Positions 16,657 to 25,247 of a stretch of DNA of 38,262 nt are shown in pieces. The DNA is from Clostridia bacterium (GTDB lineage Bacteria; Bacillota; Clostridia; Oscillospirales; CAG-272): positions 1-38,262 of the forward strand of contig JAFUPC010000072.1 in the NCBI GenBank assembly GCA_017481495.1. The letters run 5' to 3'. Under the pieces are notes generated by a model. That model saw nothing but the letters and a program-made list of their open reading frames with translations, was not told where the DNA came from and did not search any database. Position numbers and translations under genes: made by a program. The number at the start of each line of letters is the position of its first letter. Position 1 is the stretch's first letter.

Positions 16657-17498
16657 ACGCCGCATCGACTTTGTTCGTTACCGACCTTGACGGCACCCTG
16701 CTCCGCCCCGATGCGACCCTTGCCGCCGAGGATGCCGCCGCCATCAACCGCATGACCGCAGACGGTATCCGCATCACCTACGCGACCGCCCGCACCGTTG
16801 CATCCGTGGAACACATCTTATCGGGCATCGACTTTCACGCGGATTCCCCGCCTGTGGCACTGATGAATGGGGTGCTTCTGCGCGACATGGTGCGCGGGAT
16901 ATACGTTGACCGCGCGGTCTATTCCCGTGAGACGGCACAGCATCTTCTGGATGCGATGACAGCGGCGGGGACGTATCCGTTCATCTATACCCTGCTTTGG
17001 GACGGGTCGCTTATGACCTGTTACCGCGACATTTCCTGTGATGTTATGCGGGCGTTCATGGAGGAGCGGAAGCTGCGCTACGGAAAACCGTTCCGTCACA
17101 TCCACGATGTTTCGGAGATCGACGGCGAGATCATCTATTTCTGTCTTGTCGCACCGGAAAACGACGTCCGCCGGGCGGAGGAAGCGGTAAAAACCGTCCC
17201 GCACATCCGGTACACCTCGTACCGCGACCATTACGATACCTCTGTTTTTTATCTGGAAATCTTTGACGAACGCGCCTCCAAGCGCCACGCCGTGGAATTT
17301 CTGCGCCGGTACACAAGGGCGGAAACCGTGGTGTGCTTTGGCGACAACTTAAACGACCTTTCGATGTTTGAAGCCTCCGACATCCGTGTCGCTGTGGCAA
17401 ACACGCATCCCGATCTGATGTCACAGGCGGATTTCGTCGCCGATGGGGGTGTTCCGGCATTTATTTCCGAATTTTACAAAAAGAATTTCACATCATAA
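16653..17498 (+). CDS. HAD-superfamily (Cof-type) sugar phosphatase
   Basis: The 281-residue class IIB HAD hydrolase has the nucleophile motif TDLDGTLL (D11, D13), T45 in motif II (TYATAR), K210 in ASKRHAVEFL (motif III) and GDNLNDLSMF (230-239, motif IV). A Cof-type alpha/beta cap lies between. These enzymes usually hydrolyse small sugar phosphates. Here it could relieve sugar-phosphate stress or provide a free sugar in the operon (inference). The start is GTG, overlapping the uxaA stop (GTGA), so it is translationally coupled. The next gene starts 35 bases on with its own strong ribosome binding site. Confidence 0.88.
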   Translation: MNAASTLFVTDLDGTLLRPDATLAAEDAAAINRMTADGIRITYATARTVASVEHILSGIDFHADSPPVALMNGVLLRDMVRGIYVDRAVYSRETAQHLLDAMTAAGTYPFIYTLLWDGSLMTCYRDISCDVMRAFMEERKLRYGKPFRHIHDVSEIDGEIIYFCLVAPENDVRRAEEAVKTVPHIRYTSYRDHYDTSVFYLEIFDERASKRHAVEFLRRYTRAETVVCFGDNLNDLSMFEASDIRVAVANTHPDLMSQADFVADGGVPAFISEFYKKNFTS

Positions 17499-17533
17499 AA
17501 TCCGTAATTTTCCAAAGGGGAGGAATCAAAACC

Positions 17534-18541
17534 ATGACTGCAACTGTAAACGGTTATCTGAATGTCACCGATTATCTGCCCGCCGACGGCGTGACGGATG
17601 TTTCCGATGCGCTCAATGCGCTCATTGAAGAAAATCCCAACCGCACGCTGTTTTTCCCGGACGGCGTTTATCTTCTGTCAAAACCCATTCTCACGCCTGC
17701 CGACCCTGAACGCAGTGTCGCCTTGCAGCTTTCCTGCTTTGCGCGCCTGAAAGCGGCGGAGAACTGGGATTCTCCCGAAGCGATGGTGCGGCTCGGCGCA
17801 TCCCATCCCAAAAACGACATTTACACGGTCGGCTCGAATTATTATTTTGCTGGCGGCATCGTGGACGGCTCCGGTGTTGCATCCGGTATCTCCATTGACG
17901 GCGGAAGGGAGACGGTCGTGCGGGATGTTTCCATCAAGCACACGAAAATCGGCATCCACATCAAGCACGGCGCCAACTCTGGCTCGTCGGACGCGGACAT
18001 TTCCGGCGTGAACATCGTCGGCAACGGTGCGCGCGATTCCGTCGGCGTTCTCCTGGACGGCTACGACAACACACTGACCAATATGCGCATTGCGCGGGTC
18101 TTCATCGGTGTTCATCTGAAATCCGGCGGCAATTCCCTGCGTAACATCCATCCCTTATACACCTGCGATTACACCGATTACACGGAAAGCTGTGGCTTCT
18201 GGGATGAGGGCGGCAACAACTGGTACGATTATGCGTATTCCGACCACTTCGGCATCGGCTACCGCTTCGCAAAAGGCATTGCAAGCACGGTGTCGAACGG
18301 CTTCTGCTGGTGGTATGCCCCCAAGGGCGGCCGTCATGCGGCGATTGTCTGCGACGGCGCACTCGATACGCTTGTGACCTCGCTTAAAATCGGCTTCTGC
18401 GGCAATCAGACCGAGAATCCGGTTCTGGTGGAGGGCGAGAATGCGGGCCGCGGCCGTGGATGCATCGACCATCTGAGTGTAAACCTAAACGAAGTATCCG
18501 ACCACAACTACGAAAAATATCTGAATAATAAACTGAACTGA
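17534..18541 (+). CDS. Right-handed beta-helix protein, pectate-lyase-3 type, no signal peptide
   Basis: The 335 residues open with NVTDYLPADGVTDVSDALNAL...TLFFPDGVYLLS (10-50), the hallmark start of the pectate_lyase_3/phage-tailspike-like beta-helix superfamily. Irregular rungs of alternating I/V/G/D/N follow (about 98-210). The catalytic residues of pectate lyases or GH28 are not evident. Enzymes of this fold cut or epimerise uronate polymers, and the uxaB/uxaA neighbours suit that. With no export signal it would act inside the cell, perhaps on oligogalacturonides. AGGGGAGG precedes the ATG. The methyltransferase starts 3 bases after its stop. Confidence 0.75.
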   Translation: MTATVNGYLNVTDYLPADGVTDVSDALNALIEENPNRTLFFPDGVYLLSKPILTPADPERSVALQLSCFARLKAAENWDSPEAMVRLGASHPKNDIYTVGSNYYFAGGIVDGSGVASGISIDGGRETVVRDVSIKHTKIGIHIKHGANSGSSDADISGVNIVGNGARDSVGVLLDGYDNTLTNMRIARVFIGVHLKSGGNSLRNIHPLYTCDYTDYTESCGFWDEGGNNWYDYAYSDHFGIGYRFAKGIASTVSNGFCWWYAPKGGRHAAIVCDGALDTLVTSLKIGFCGNQTENPVLVEGENAGRGRGCIDHLSVNLNEVSDHNYEKYLNNKLN

Positions 18542-18544
18542 TTT

Positions 18545-19210
18545 ATGGATTTACAAAAACGAAACGAAAATTTAAAAGCCTTTTTTGACCGCAAGACCGA
18601 CGGCTACGATGATGTTCACATCCGCTTCATGGAAAGCAAATGCGCACTCACTGACGCGCTTCCGGACGGCACTACGCACGTTCTCGACCTCGGTGCGGGA
18701 ACGGGACTGGAGCTGATTCCGCTTTATGAACGGTTTCCGGAGGTCTTTGTCACGGCAGTCGATCTGAGCGAGGATATGCTCGCTGTTCTGCGCACGCGCC
18801 CGTTTGCCGACCGTGTGACGACTGTGTCTGGGGATTTCTTCGAAGTCCCCTTCCGGGGAGAAGACGGCACCGCCCCCCTGTACGATGCGATGATTTCAAC
18901 ATCCGCTCTGCATCATTTCACCCCCGAGGACAAGGTACAGCTGTACCGGCGGGTATACAGTGTGCTCCGGCCGGGCGGACTGTTCTTAAACGCCGATAAA
19001 ACCGCATCCGACCCCGCGGCACAGGCAGAGGGCTTCCGGGTGCTTGCCGAAGAACCGGAGAAATACGCACACATCGACACGCCGCTGACCGTCGGTGCGG
19101 AATGCACAGCACTGGAAGAAGCCGGATTCACCGTCCTCTCGGTCACACCGCTTGCAAACGACAACTATTATCTCTACAAAGCCATCAAAAAGGAATCGTC
19201 TCATGACTGA
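18545..19210 (+). CDS. Class I SAM-dependent methyltransferase
   Basis: The 221 residues carry motif I VLDLGAGTGLELI (46-58), an acidic motif II VTAVDLSEDML, and motif post-II ISTSALHHF...RPGGLF, as in small-molecule methyltransferases of the methyltransferase_25/11 type. The substrate is unknown. Its place between a beta-helix protein and a DUF4091 protein is unusual: methylation of a sugar or a small metabolite is possible, but general coupling with the operon may be all there is. No Shine-Dalgarno sequence; the start is 3 bases after the preceding stop, so translation is coupled. Overlaps the next gene by 8 bases. Confidence 0.85.
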   Translation: MDLQKRNENLKAFFDRKTDGYDDVHIRFMESKCALTDALPDGTTHVLDLGAGTGLELIPLYERFPEVFVTAVDLSEDMLAVLRTRPFADRVTTVSGDFFEVPFRGEDGTAPLYDAMISTSALHHFTPEDKVQLYRRVYSVLRPGGLFLNADKTASDPAAQAEGFRVLAEEPEKYAHIDTPLTVGAECTALEEAGFTVLSVTPLANDNYYLYKAIKKESSHD

Positions 19211-20951
19211 AACAACCGCTGTAATGCAGCTCCGCATCACGCCCGTTCCGGCATCCTACAAGCTGTCCGCCGACGAAAACGGTGTGACACCGCTCATCCC
19301 CGCCGATGCCGGGGACAGTATCCGCATCGTCACCGCAAAGAACGACGATGCCGCGTTTTCCGTTCTGGTATCCGCCGACCGTGCCTTTGCGCTGTCCTGT
19401 GACACTTCTCCTTGGTTTTCCCAGGATCCCGCCTATCCGACCGTCCGCGTATCGTCCGATGCGCCGTTTTTCGTGACGGTGGAGCACGCGGCTTTGCATA
19501 AGATCAACGACGGCACGTCCCGTGCCGATGCCCTGCTTTCCGACCCGGTCAAGGAAATTCCCGCCGGCGTGACGGCACAGCTCTTCTGCTCGATGCACAT
19601 TCCCGCAGATGCACAGCCGGGGACATATTCGGGGCATCTCGATTTTTATTACAACACCGCCTTTGAGGACGAAGTGCTCCTCCGCCGGGCATCGTTTACG
19701 CTGGATGTCCGCCGCTACACGTTCCCAGACAACGCGCACAACGGCTTCCATCTCGATCTGTGGCAGCATCTTTCCAACATCGCCCGCAAGCACGAGGTGC
19801 CGCTGTGGAGCGATGCGCATTTCGCGGTACTGGAACCCTACTGCCGCTCCCTTGGTGAACTTGGGGTCAAGAGTGTCACGGTCGTGGCCTCAGAGATCCC
19901 GTGGAACGGTCAGTGGTGCCATCAGATGCCCGCGCACACGAATCTTTACGAATATTCCATCATCGGTGTGACAAAGCGGCGGGACGGCACATTTGTCTAC
20001 GATTATACTGCCATGCAGCGCTACATCGACCTGTGTGCAAAGTACGGTGTGGATGAGTGCATTTCCGTCTTCGGACTTGCCAACGTCTGGAACGCAGATG
20101 TCCGTTACAACGGAAAAACCGCCCGGGATTACCCCGATTGTATGCACATCCGGTATTTTGATGAGGAAAGCGGCACCTACCGCTACATGAAGCGCGGCTG
20201 TGAGGTGGATGACTATATCCGTTCTCTGGAACGCTATTTCATCGACACCGACCAGATCGACCGCGTGCGCATTTCCGCCGATGAGCCGCACGTTCTGGAA
20301 CCGTTCAAGGAAAGTCTCGAACGCCTGCACACAAACGCACCGCATTTCCGGTGCAAGACCGCGTGCGACAAGCCGGAATTTGTAGAAGCATTTGCATATC
20401 TGATGGACGATTTCATTTTTGACATCGACACAGTATCGGGAAAATACGACGAAATGCAGGCACTGTTCCGCGCGTACCCGGACAAGCGGTTTCTGCACTA
20501 TGTCTGCTGCGGGCCGGATTATCCGAACAATTTCCTGAAAAGCGATCTGGTGGAAAGTTATTTCCTCTGTATTTACGCATCGTTTGCAGGTGTCAGCGGA
20601 TTTTTGCGCTGGGACTACACAGTCTGGAACGACGATCCGCGTGCGGAAGCCGTTGTCGGCCCCTGGAACGCAGGTGACTCCTACTACATCTATCCCGCAA
20701 AGAACGGCGCGCCCCTGCTCTCCCTGCGCTGGCACGCCATGCGGCGCGGCATCCGGTTCTTCGTTCTGTTGGAAGACACAAAAAAACGCGGTCTGACGGA
20801 AGTTTTCGACCGCGCTGTGGATATGGTGCTCCGCGAAAAGGATCAGCCGCAGCTGATCAAAAATCCCAAGAAGACGGACAGTCTATCCTGTTCGATGGCG
20901 GATTATGAGCGGATGTGGGAGTATCTTTTGGATGCTCTGGAAGAAAAATAA
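19203..20951 (+). CDS. DUF4091 protein, GH123-like putative glycosidase
   Basis: The 582 residues have an N-terminal beta-sandwich (to about 170) followed by a TIM-barrel-like domain typical of DUF4091 proteins, relatives of GH123 beta-N-acetylgalactosaminidases. The adjacent pair D360-E361 in RISADEPH matches the Asp-Glu pair that GH123 uses for substrate-assisted catalysis. There is no signal peptide, so it is probably cytosolic. Start 19203 has AAAAAGGA just upstream, within the end of the methyltransferase gene. It is the last gene of the operon. The substrate is unknown: in a uronate operon, an N-acetylhexosamine is not the obvious choice. Confidence 0.8.
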   Translation: MTETTAVMQLRITPVPASYKLSADENGVTPLIPADAGDSIRIVTAKNDDAAFSVLVSADRAFALSCDTSPWFSQDPAYPTVRVSSDAPFFVTVEHAALHKINDGTSRADALLSDPVKEIPAGVTAQLFCSMHIPADAQPGTYSGHLDFYYNTAFEDEVLLRRASFTLDVRRYTFPDNAHNGFHLDLWQHLSNIARKHEVPLWSDAHFAVLEPYCRSLGELGVKSVTVVASEIPWNGQWCHQMPAHTNLYEYSIIGVTKRRDGTFVYDYTAMQRYIDLCAKYGVDECISVFGLANVWNADVRYNGKTARDYPDCMHIRYFDEESGTYRYMKRGCEVDDYIRSLERYFIDTDQIDRVRISADEPHVLEPFKESLERLHTNAPHFRCKTACDKPEFVEAFAYLMDDFIFDIDTVSGKYDEMQALFRAYPDKRFLHYVCCGPDYPNNFLKSDLVESYFLCIYASFAGVSGFLRWDYTVWNDDPRAEAVVGPWNAGDSYYIYPAKNGAPLLSLRWHAMRRGIRFFVLLEDTKKRGLTEVFDRAVDMVLREKDQPQLIKNPKKTDSLSCSMADYERMWEYLLDALEEK

Positions 20952-20963
20952 TGAAAACTCGAA

Positions 20964-21012
20964 AAACGGTACCGTGGGGTCAGCCTGCGGCACCGTTTCT
21001 GTTATTTTATTT
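20964..21012. terminator. Terminator ending the sugar-acid operon
   Basis: AAACGGTACCG (20964-20974) pairs with CGGCACCGTTT (20988-20998) with one A-C mismatch, followed by CTGTTATTTTATTT. On the - strand the stem is followed by five T's, so it can also end the sdaA transcript. Confidence 0.75.
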
Positions 21013-22236
21013 CCCGTCTGCAATTTGCTGATACATCTCCGCCAGTCCTCCGCCTGCGGTCTCGCGGTATTTTTCGTGCAGGTCACGGCCGGTGCGGTAC
21101 ATGGTCTTCACGACAACGTCAAACGAGATATTGCGCGTACCGGACAAGAAATTGGCAAGCGACAGCGCGTTGATAGCACGCATGGCGGCGACGGCGTTGC
21201 GCTCGATGCACGGAATCTGGACAAGACCGCAGATGGGGTCACAGGTTAAGCCCAGATAATGCTCCATTGCGACCTCGGCGGCGTATTCGATCTGGTCAAT
21301 GCCCATTTCAAACAGCTCCGCAAGTGCGGCGGATGCCATTGCGCAGGCGGTGCCGATCTCGGCCTGACAGCCGCATTCCGCGCCGGAAATGGACGCATTC
21401 GTCTTCACCAGATTGCCGATGAGACCGCCCACAGCAAGCGCACGGATGATGTCTTCATCCGAAAAATGATTCTTCTCCTGCATATACCGCAGAACCGCCG
21501 GGAGTACGCCGCACGCGCCGCAGGTCGGTGCTGTCACGATCCTGCCGCCGTCCGCATTCTGTTCGCTGACGGCAAACGCATATGCGCATACGATGCGGTT
21601 TTCTCTGGTGGACGGACTTTCGTCAATATGCCGCTGGTTGTAGAGAAACTGCGCCTTGCGCTCAACGTTCAAACCCCCGGGCAGAATGCCGGACGTCGTC
21701 AGTCCCTCCAGCACCGCGCGCTTCATCGTTTCCCAGATGTCATGCAGATACGCGGGAAAATCGTCGTCCTCGTTTTCAAAGACGTACTCCGACAGCCGGA
21801 TGCCGCGCGATTTGCACAGGACGGCGATCTCATGAAAGGAATTTTCGCGGTAGATTTCTTTGGGGGTGCAGTCGTTTGTGTCCTCGTCCTCCACACGGAT
21901 GGTGCCGCCGCCGACACTGTAAACGCGCATCCGCCCGATCTCCGTTTTGTTTTCATAGGCGATCAGATCCATTGTATTTTCGTGCGCAAAGGATCCGGTT
22001 TCCTCCGGTGTGTCGGAAAATACGATTTCTGCGGGTTTCGGCGTAAAGGTTTCCATGAGCACCCGATCTGTGCCGTGGCCTTTTCCTGTTTTCGACAGGG
22101 AGCCGTACAAGACACAGCGGTACGCATCTGCCAGGGGATACCGTGCAGAAAACAGCTTCGCCGCGCGCTCTGGCCCCATCGTGTGGGAGCTGGACGGCCC
22201 CCGTCCGATTTTATACAGTTCTTTCAGGGTTTGCAT
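21007..22236 (-). CDS. sdaA: L-serine ammonia-lyase, single-chain iron-sulfur type
   Basis: Deaminates L-serine to pyruvate and ammonia with an oxygen-sensitive [4Fe-4S] cluster. The 409 residues fuse the beta and alpha domains. The SSSHTMGP substrate loop is at 15-22, the alpha domain has [13 protein letters not shown] (235-247), and cysteines C290, C332 and C343 match the 42- and 11-residue spacing of the cluster ligands in characterised enzymes. GAGGAGA precedes the ATG at 22236. It lies 51 bases downstream of xpt, with a hairpin between them that has a T-tail only on the + strand. It is probably expressed with xpt and the 727-aa gene, with no obvious pathway link. Confidence 0.93.
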   Translation of the reverse strand: MQTLKELYKIGRGPSSSHTMGPERAAKLFSARYPLADAYRCVLYGSLSKTGKGHGTDRVLMETFTPKPAEIVFSDTPEETGSFAHENTMDLIAYENKTEIGRMRVYSVGGGTIRVEDEDTNDCTPKEIYRENSFHEIAVLCKSRGIRLSEYVFENEDDDFPAYLHDIWETMKRAVLEGLTTSGILPGGLNVERKAQFLYNQRHIDESPSTRENRIVCAYAFAVSEQNADGGRIVTAPTCGACGVLPAVLRYMQEKNHFSDEDIIRALAVGGLIGNLVKTNASISGAECGCQAEIGTACAMASAALAELFEMGIDQIEYAAEVAMEHYLGLTCDPICGLVQIPCIERNAVAAMRAINALSLANFLSGTRNISFDVVVKTMYRTGRDLHEKYRETAGGGLAEMYQQIADGK

Positions 22237-22259
22237 CGTTTTCTCCTCATTCTGCTCCC

Positions 22260-22284
22260 CGACAGCCGTCCGGCTGTCGTTTTT
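22260..22284 (+). terminator. Terminator-like hairpin oriented against sdaA/xpt
   Basis: CGACAGCC (22260-22267), a 4-base loop, GGCTGTCG (22272-22279), then TTTTT on the + strand. No + strand gene ends here. For the - strand genes the stem has no T-tail. Confidence 0.5.
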
Positions 22285-22287
22285 CTT

Positions 22288-22872
22288 TTATGATTCCCCA
22301 CGGAACGTGATCTCGCCGGTCGCCGCATCCATCGACTCGACGATGGCAAGCGACTCGACACGGATGCCTTTGTCCCTCAGAAGCTTTCCGCCGGGCTGAA
22401 AGCCCTTTTCGATGATGATGCCGCATCCGACGACCGCCGCACCCGATGCGTTCACAATGTCGATGAGTCCAAGCAGGGCATTTCCCTGCGCGAGAAAATC
22501 ATCCACGATCAGCACGCGGTCGTCGGGGGAAAGATAGTCCTTCGGCACCACGACGTCATAGGTGCGCCCGTGGGTGTAGGAGGTCACCTTTGCCGTGTAG
22601 ACCTCGCCCGACACGTTGTTCGATGCGTTTTTCTTTGCAAACACCATCGGGACGTGCATTTCAAGCGCCGCGGCGGCGGCAAGAGCGATGCCGGAGGCTT
22701 CGATGGTCAGCACCTTTGTCACGCCCTCCGCCCGGTACAGGCGGTGCAGTTCCCGCGCCATTTCCGAAAGCAGGTCAGTGTCGATCTGCTGATTGACGAA
22801 ATGTCCGACCTTCAGGACATCGCCGGGTAAAATCACGCCCTCGGCGCGGATGCGGTTTTCAAGATATTTCAT
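22288..22872 (-). CDS. xpt: Xanthine phosphoribosyltransferase
   Basis: Salvages xanthine to XMP using PRPP. The 194-residue protein matches Xpt of Bacillus type throughout, with LTIEASGIALA (55-65) and the PRPP-binding motif VLIVDDFLAQGNAL (120-133). AAAGGA precedes the ATG at 22872. It starts 13 bases after the stop of the 727-aa protein, so it is in the same transcript. I saw no purine riboswitch directly upstream, unlike many Firmicutes xpt genes. Confidence 0.95.
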   Translation of the reverse strand: MKYLENRIRAEGVILPGDVLKVGHFVNQQIDTDLLSEMARELHRLYRAEGVTKVLTIEASGIALAAAAALEMHVPMVFAKKNASNNVSGEVYTAKVTSYTHGRTYDVVVPKDYLSPDDRVLIVDDFLAQGNALLGLIDIVNASGAAVVGCGIIIEKGFQPGGKLLRDKGIRVESLAIVESMDAATGEITFRGES

Positions 22873-22885
22873 ATGTCGTATTCCT

Positions 22886-25069
22886 TTAATATGTTCTGAT
22901 GATGTGATCGCAGTTCAGAAGTTTTTCCAGAAGATGGTTTCTGTGATAGAAATAATGGTTTGCAGACTCGTAGCCGATGGTGGGGTCTTCTGCCGACAGC
23001 ATGAGCAGTTCTTCCGCCAACGCCGCTTCCTCGGCGGCGATCGCCGTGTCGATGACACCCTCCTCACGCCGCAGAACGAAGATGCACTGGTTGTACATCG
23101 AGCGGAAATGGCAGTCTGCGGCTTTCGTCCAGCGCACCGGCGCCGTCAGATGACAGTCATCGGAAATGCGTGCGGCAGACTCGAGCGCAAGCGTGCCCTC
23201 GTGCCATCCGTCGGAGAGCTGTTTCAGCTGGTCAACGTAGACCTCGCGCGGGAAGATCGCCCGCCAGCCGTCGATGTCGTCATACGGAATGCCGGTCATC
23301 GTCGCGTGATACCCTGTTTTTTCGGGATACAGCAGATTGGACGAGCCGACCTGCTGGGTTCCGTTGTACGCCGTGGAAATATGGAATGGGTACGCATCGT
23401 ATGCCTCGGACAAAAGATGGAATGCGTGTACAAGGGCGGGTGTGTCGCCGTCCGGGAACATTGCGGCGCAAAGCTCGTCAAACGTCGGCAGACGGTCGTT
23501 TTTCTCATAGAAGCACTGCGCCAGCCGCAAGGTCGGGGACGGGAATCCGCCGAGCGTCCAGCCGAGCATAATGCCGTCCACATCGCCCTTTTCCACAATA
23601 CCCGACAGATGCCGCCAGGTCTTTTCGTATGCGGCAACACACGGAACGGTGGAGATTTCCCACGTCACGCCGAGCTGCAGCTTGGCATAAGCGGGATGTC
23701 CTGTTTTGTGTGCGTATGCCCAGGTATCGAGCGCGTAATCGCCGGGGCCTTCGACGGAAATGGAATAGTCTATGACAGACGTCTCCACGCCGCCGATGTT
23801 CTTTTTCACCGCTTCCTCGGAGACATTCATGGCGGCGATGCCGCGGGGCATCTTGTCAATGACATGATGGGTCATCTCCGGCTCCCTGCCGTTCCATGCC
23901 CAGTTCCACGCAAGCAAAGCGATGTCCGGATTTGCTTCCTTTGCGCCTTCGTACAGAAGCCGGTTGACATCGGCGATGACGTCGGACGGCATCCGCTCCC
24001 GGCACCGCGGGCAGGTACATGTTTCTTTTGTCGCGTGGCTGTAGCAGTTGGTCAGATTTTCGCTTGCGGTGATGGTCAGATACCCGCCCAGTCCCGGAAC
24101 CGCTTCGTTCAACTGTTTAGAACCGTTGTAAAGATAGTCGCGCACCTCCGGGGTCGACACGCACAGTGCGGCGTAACCCTCGGCTTCCTTTATGTGACCG
24201 CGCAGATGGGGGTATTCTTCGTAGAACGACAGCGGCATTGCGCGAGGTTCGTTCATGTATAAAAACAGCTTCAGGCCGTATTTCGCCAGCTTTTCCACAA
24301 GATAGCGCATTCCCGCTTGACGGGTCTCGTATCCCTCGGACATCGACGGTGCGAACGGATACGGTACGAGCGTGTACAGTACCGCCTGTGTCCAGACACC
24401 TGTCACACCGAGTGACCGGTATGCCCGAAGCAGTTCATCCGGGAACGAAGCATCAAGTAGCCGGCGGTCGGCAAACGTATCACCGTACAAGGCACAGTAG
24501 GAATAAACGATGCGGTTCTCAAAACGGGCGGGCTTGTCCGATGCGGTTTCCGGATAACAGCCGACCGTGGCGAACACCGGCGCGAAATCGAACGGCTTTG
24601 CCGGATGGTGCGGCAGTTCCTCAAAGGCGGCTCTCACCACGCGGCGGATCTCCTGTGTCGCCTCTTTCTGTTCTTCGGTCAGCGGCGCATAGGCGACCGG
24701 CGGCACGTCCGGCTTGAAGTTGCCGAGTTTGACGGACAGAAAGTCATCCTCCCGCAGGGTGTAGGCAAGGCGGTCGGTGTCCCAGCCGAGCAGTTCGGCG
24801 ATCTGCTCATAAGTACACAGATGCCAGTTCGCGCGGATGATGGTGATATATCCCTTTTCCAGCCAGTCGGGATCAACGTCGGGTTGTGTCGGCAGACCCA
24901 TTTCCCCGGCAAGCGCCAGGACTGTCTCCTCATCGCATCCCAGCACGCGCGCAAGGACAGCGGGGGCGATCATCTCCCAGTTGCGGAAGACAAAGCACTG
25001 CATTCTTGTCGGAAAATGGTCGGTCGGAATGATGGGGGTGTTCTGTAGTTTCGGAAGCTCGTGTTTCAT
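22886..25069 (-). CDS. Putative TIM-barrel glycoside hydrolase of unknown family (727 aa)
   Basis: I do not recognise a named family. The N-terminal ~125 residues hold two similar helical motifs (about 34-60 and 84-110: 'VLARVLGCDEETVLALAGEMGLP' and 'QIAELLGWDTDRLAYTLRED' types) that resemble helix-turn-helix repeats. From about 160 the pattern fits a TIM barrel: LFLYMNEPRAM (E274), YLTITASENLT (E337), then C351-x-C353-P-x-C356, a cysteine loop like the zinc site of GH42, followed by LLAWNWAWN. Helical C-terminal residues follow. E337 and E274 are candidate acids, by analogy only. No signal peptide. Start 25069 has AAGGAG 10 bases upstream. A consensus-like promoter lies at 25133-25161. First gene of a unit with xpt and sdaA. 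Confidence 0.7.
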   Translation of the reverse strand: MKHELPKLQNTPIIPTDHFPTRMQCFVFRNWEMIAPAVLARVLGCDEETVLALAGEMGLPTQPDVDPDWLEKGYITIIRANWHLCTYEQIAELLGWDTDRLAYTLREDDFLSVKLGNFKPDVPPVAYAPLTEEQKEATQEIRRVVRAAFEELPHHPAKPFDFAPVFATVGCYPETASDKPARFENRIVYSYCALYGDTFADRRLLDASFPDELLRAYRSLGVTGVWTQAVLYTLVPYPFAPSMSEGYETRQAGMRYLVEKLAKYGLKLFLYMNEPRAMPLSFYEEYPHLRGHIKEAEGYAALCVSTPEVRDYLYNGSKQLNEAVPGLGGYLTITASENLTNCYSHATKETCTCPRCRERMPSDVIADVNRLLYEGAKEANPDIALLAWNWAWNGREPEMTHHVIDKMPRGIAAMNVSEEAVKKNIGGVETSVIDYSISVEGPGDYALDTWAYAHKTGHPAYAKLQLGVTWEISTVPCVAAYEKTWRHLSGIVEKGDVDGIMLGWTLGGFPSPTLRLAQCFYEKNDRLPTFDELCAAMFPDGDTPALVHAFHLLSEAYDAYPFHISTAYNGTQQVGSSNLLYPEKTGYHATMTGIPYDDIDGWRAIFPREVYVDQLKQLSDGWHEGTLALESAARISDDCHLTAPVRWTKAADCHFRSMYNQCIFVLRREEGVIDTAIAAEEAALAEELLMLSAEDPTIGYESANHYFYHRNHLLEKLLNCDHIIRTY

Positions 25070-25132
25070 GTTCGGACTCCTTTTTTGCAGAATATCGGTG
25101 AAATTCTGCATACAAAAAATATCGTTACTTAT

Positions 25133-25161
25133 ATTATATACTGTCCGGGCGAAAGTTGCAA
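25133..25161 (-). promoter_or_regulatory. Promoter of the 727-aa gene, xpt and sdaA
   Basis: On the - strand: TTGCAA (25161-25156), a 17-base spacer, TATAAT (25138-25133). The leader is about 60 bases. Confidence 0.7.
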
Positions 25162-25223
25162 GGGGTATTTGAAAAATTTTGAAAGAATTGGGGGATTTCG
25201 GGGAGTATGTTACGTCTGTGGGA

Positions 25224-25238
25224 GCGCTCGATGAGCGC
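25224..25238. repeat. Short perfect hairpin beside the long palindrome
   Basis: GCGCTC (25224-25229), loop GAT, GAGCGC (25233-25238). It has no T-tail and stands 9 bases from the left arm of the 107-bp palindrome, so the two may form one structured unit. Confidence 0.5.
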
Positions 25239-25247
25239 AGCTATGAT

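Noticed and set aside
22872..22890. Purine riboswitch expected before xpt
   Set aside because: Only 13 bases separate xpt from the preceding gene, so there is no room for the aptamer; none was seen before the operon promoter either.
22793..24262. A 489-codon + strand frame opposite the 727-aa gene
   Set aside because: It starts inside xpt on the other strand and shows no protein-like motifs; the - strand frame has a promoter, a ribosome binding site and barrel motifs.
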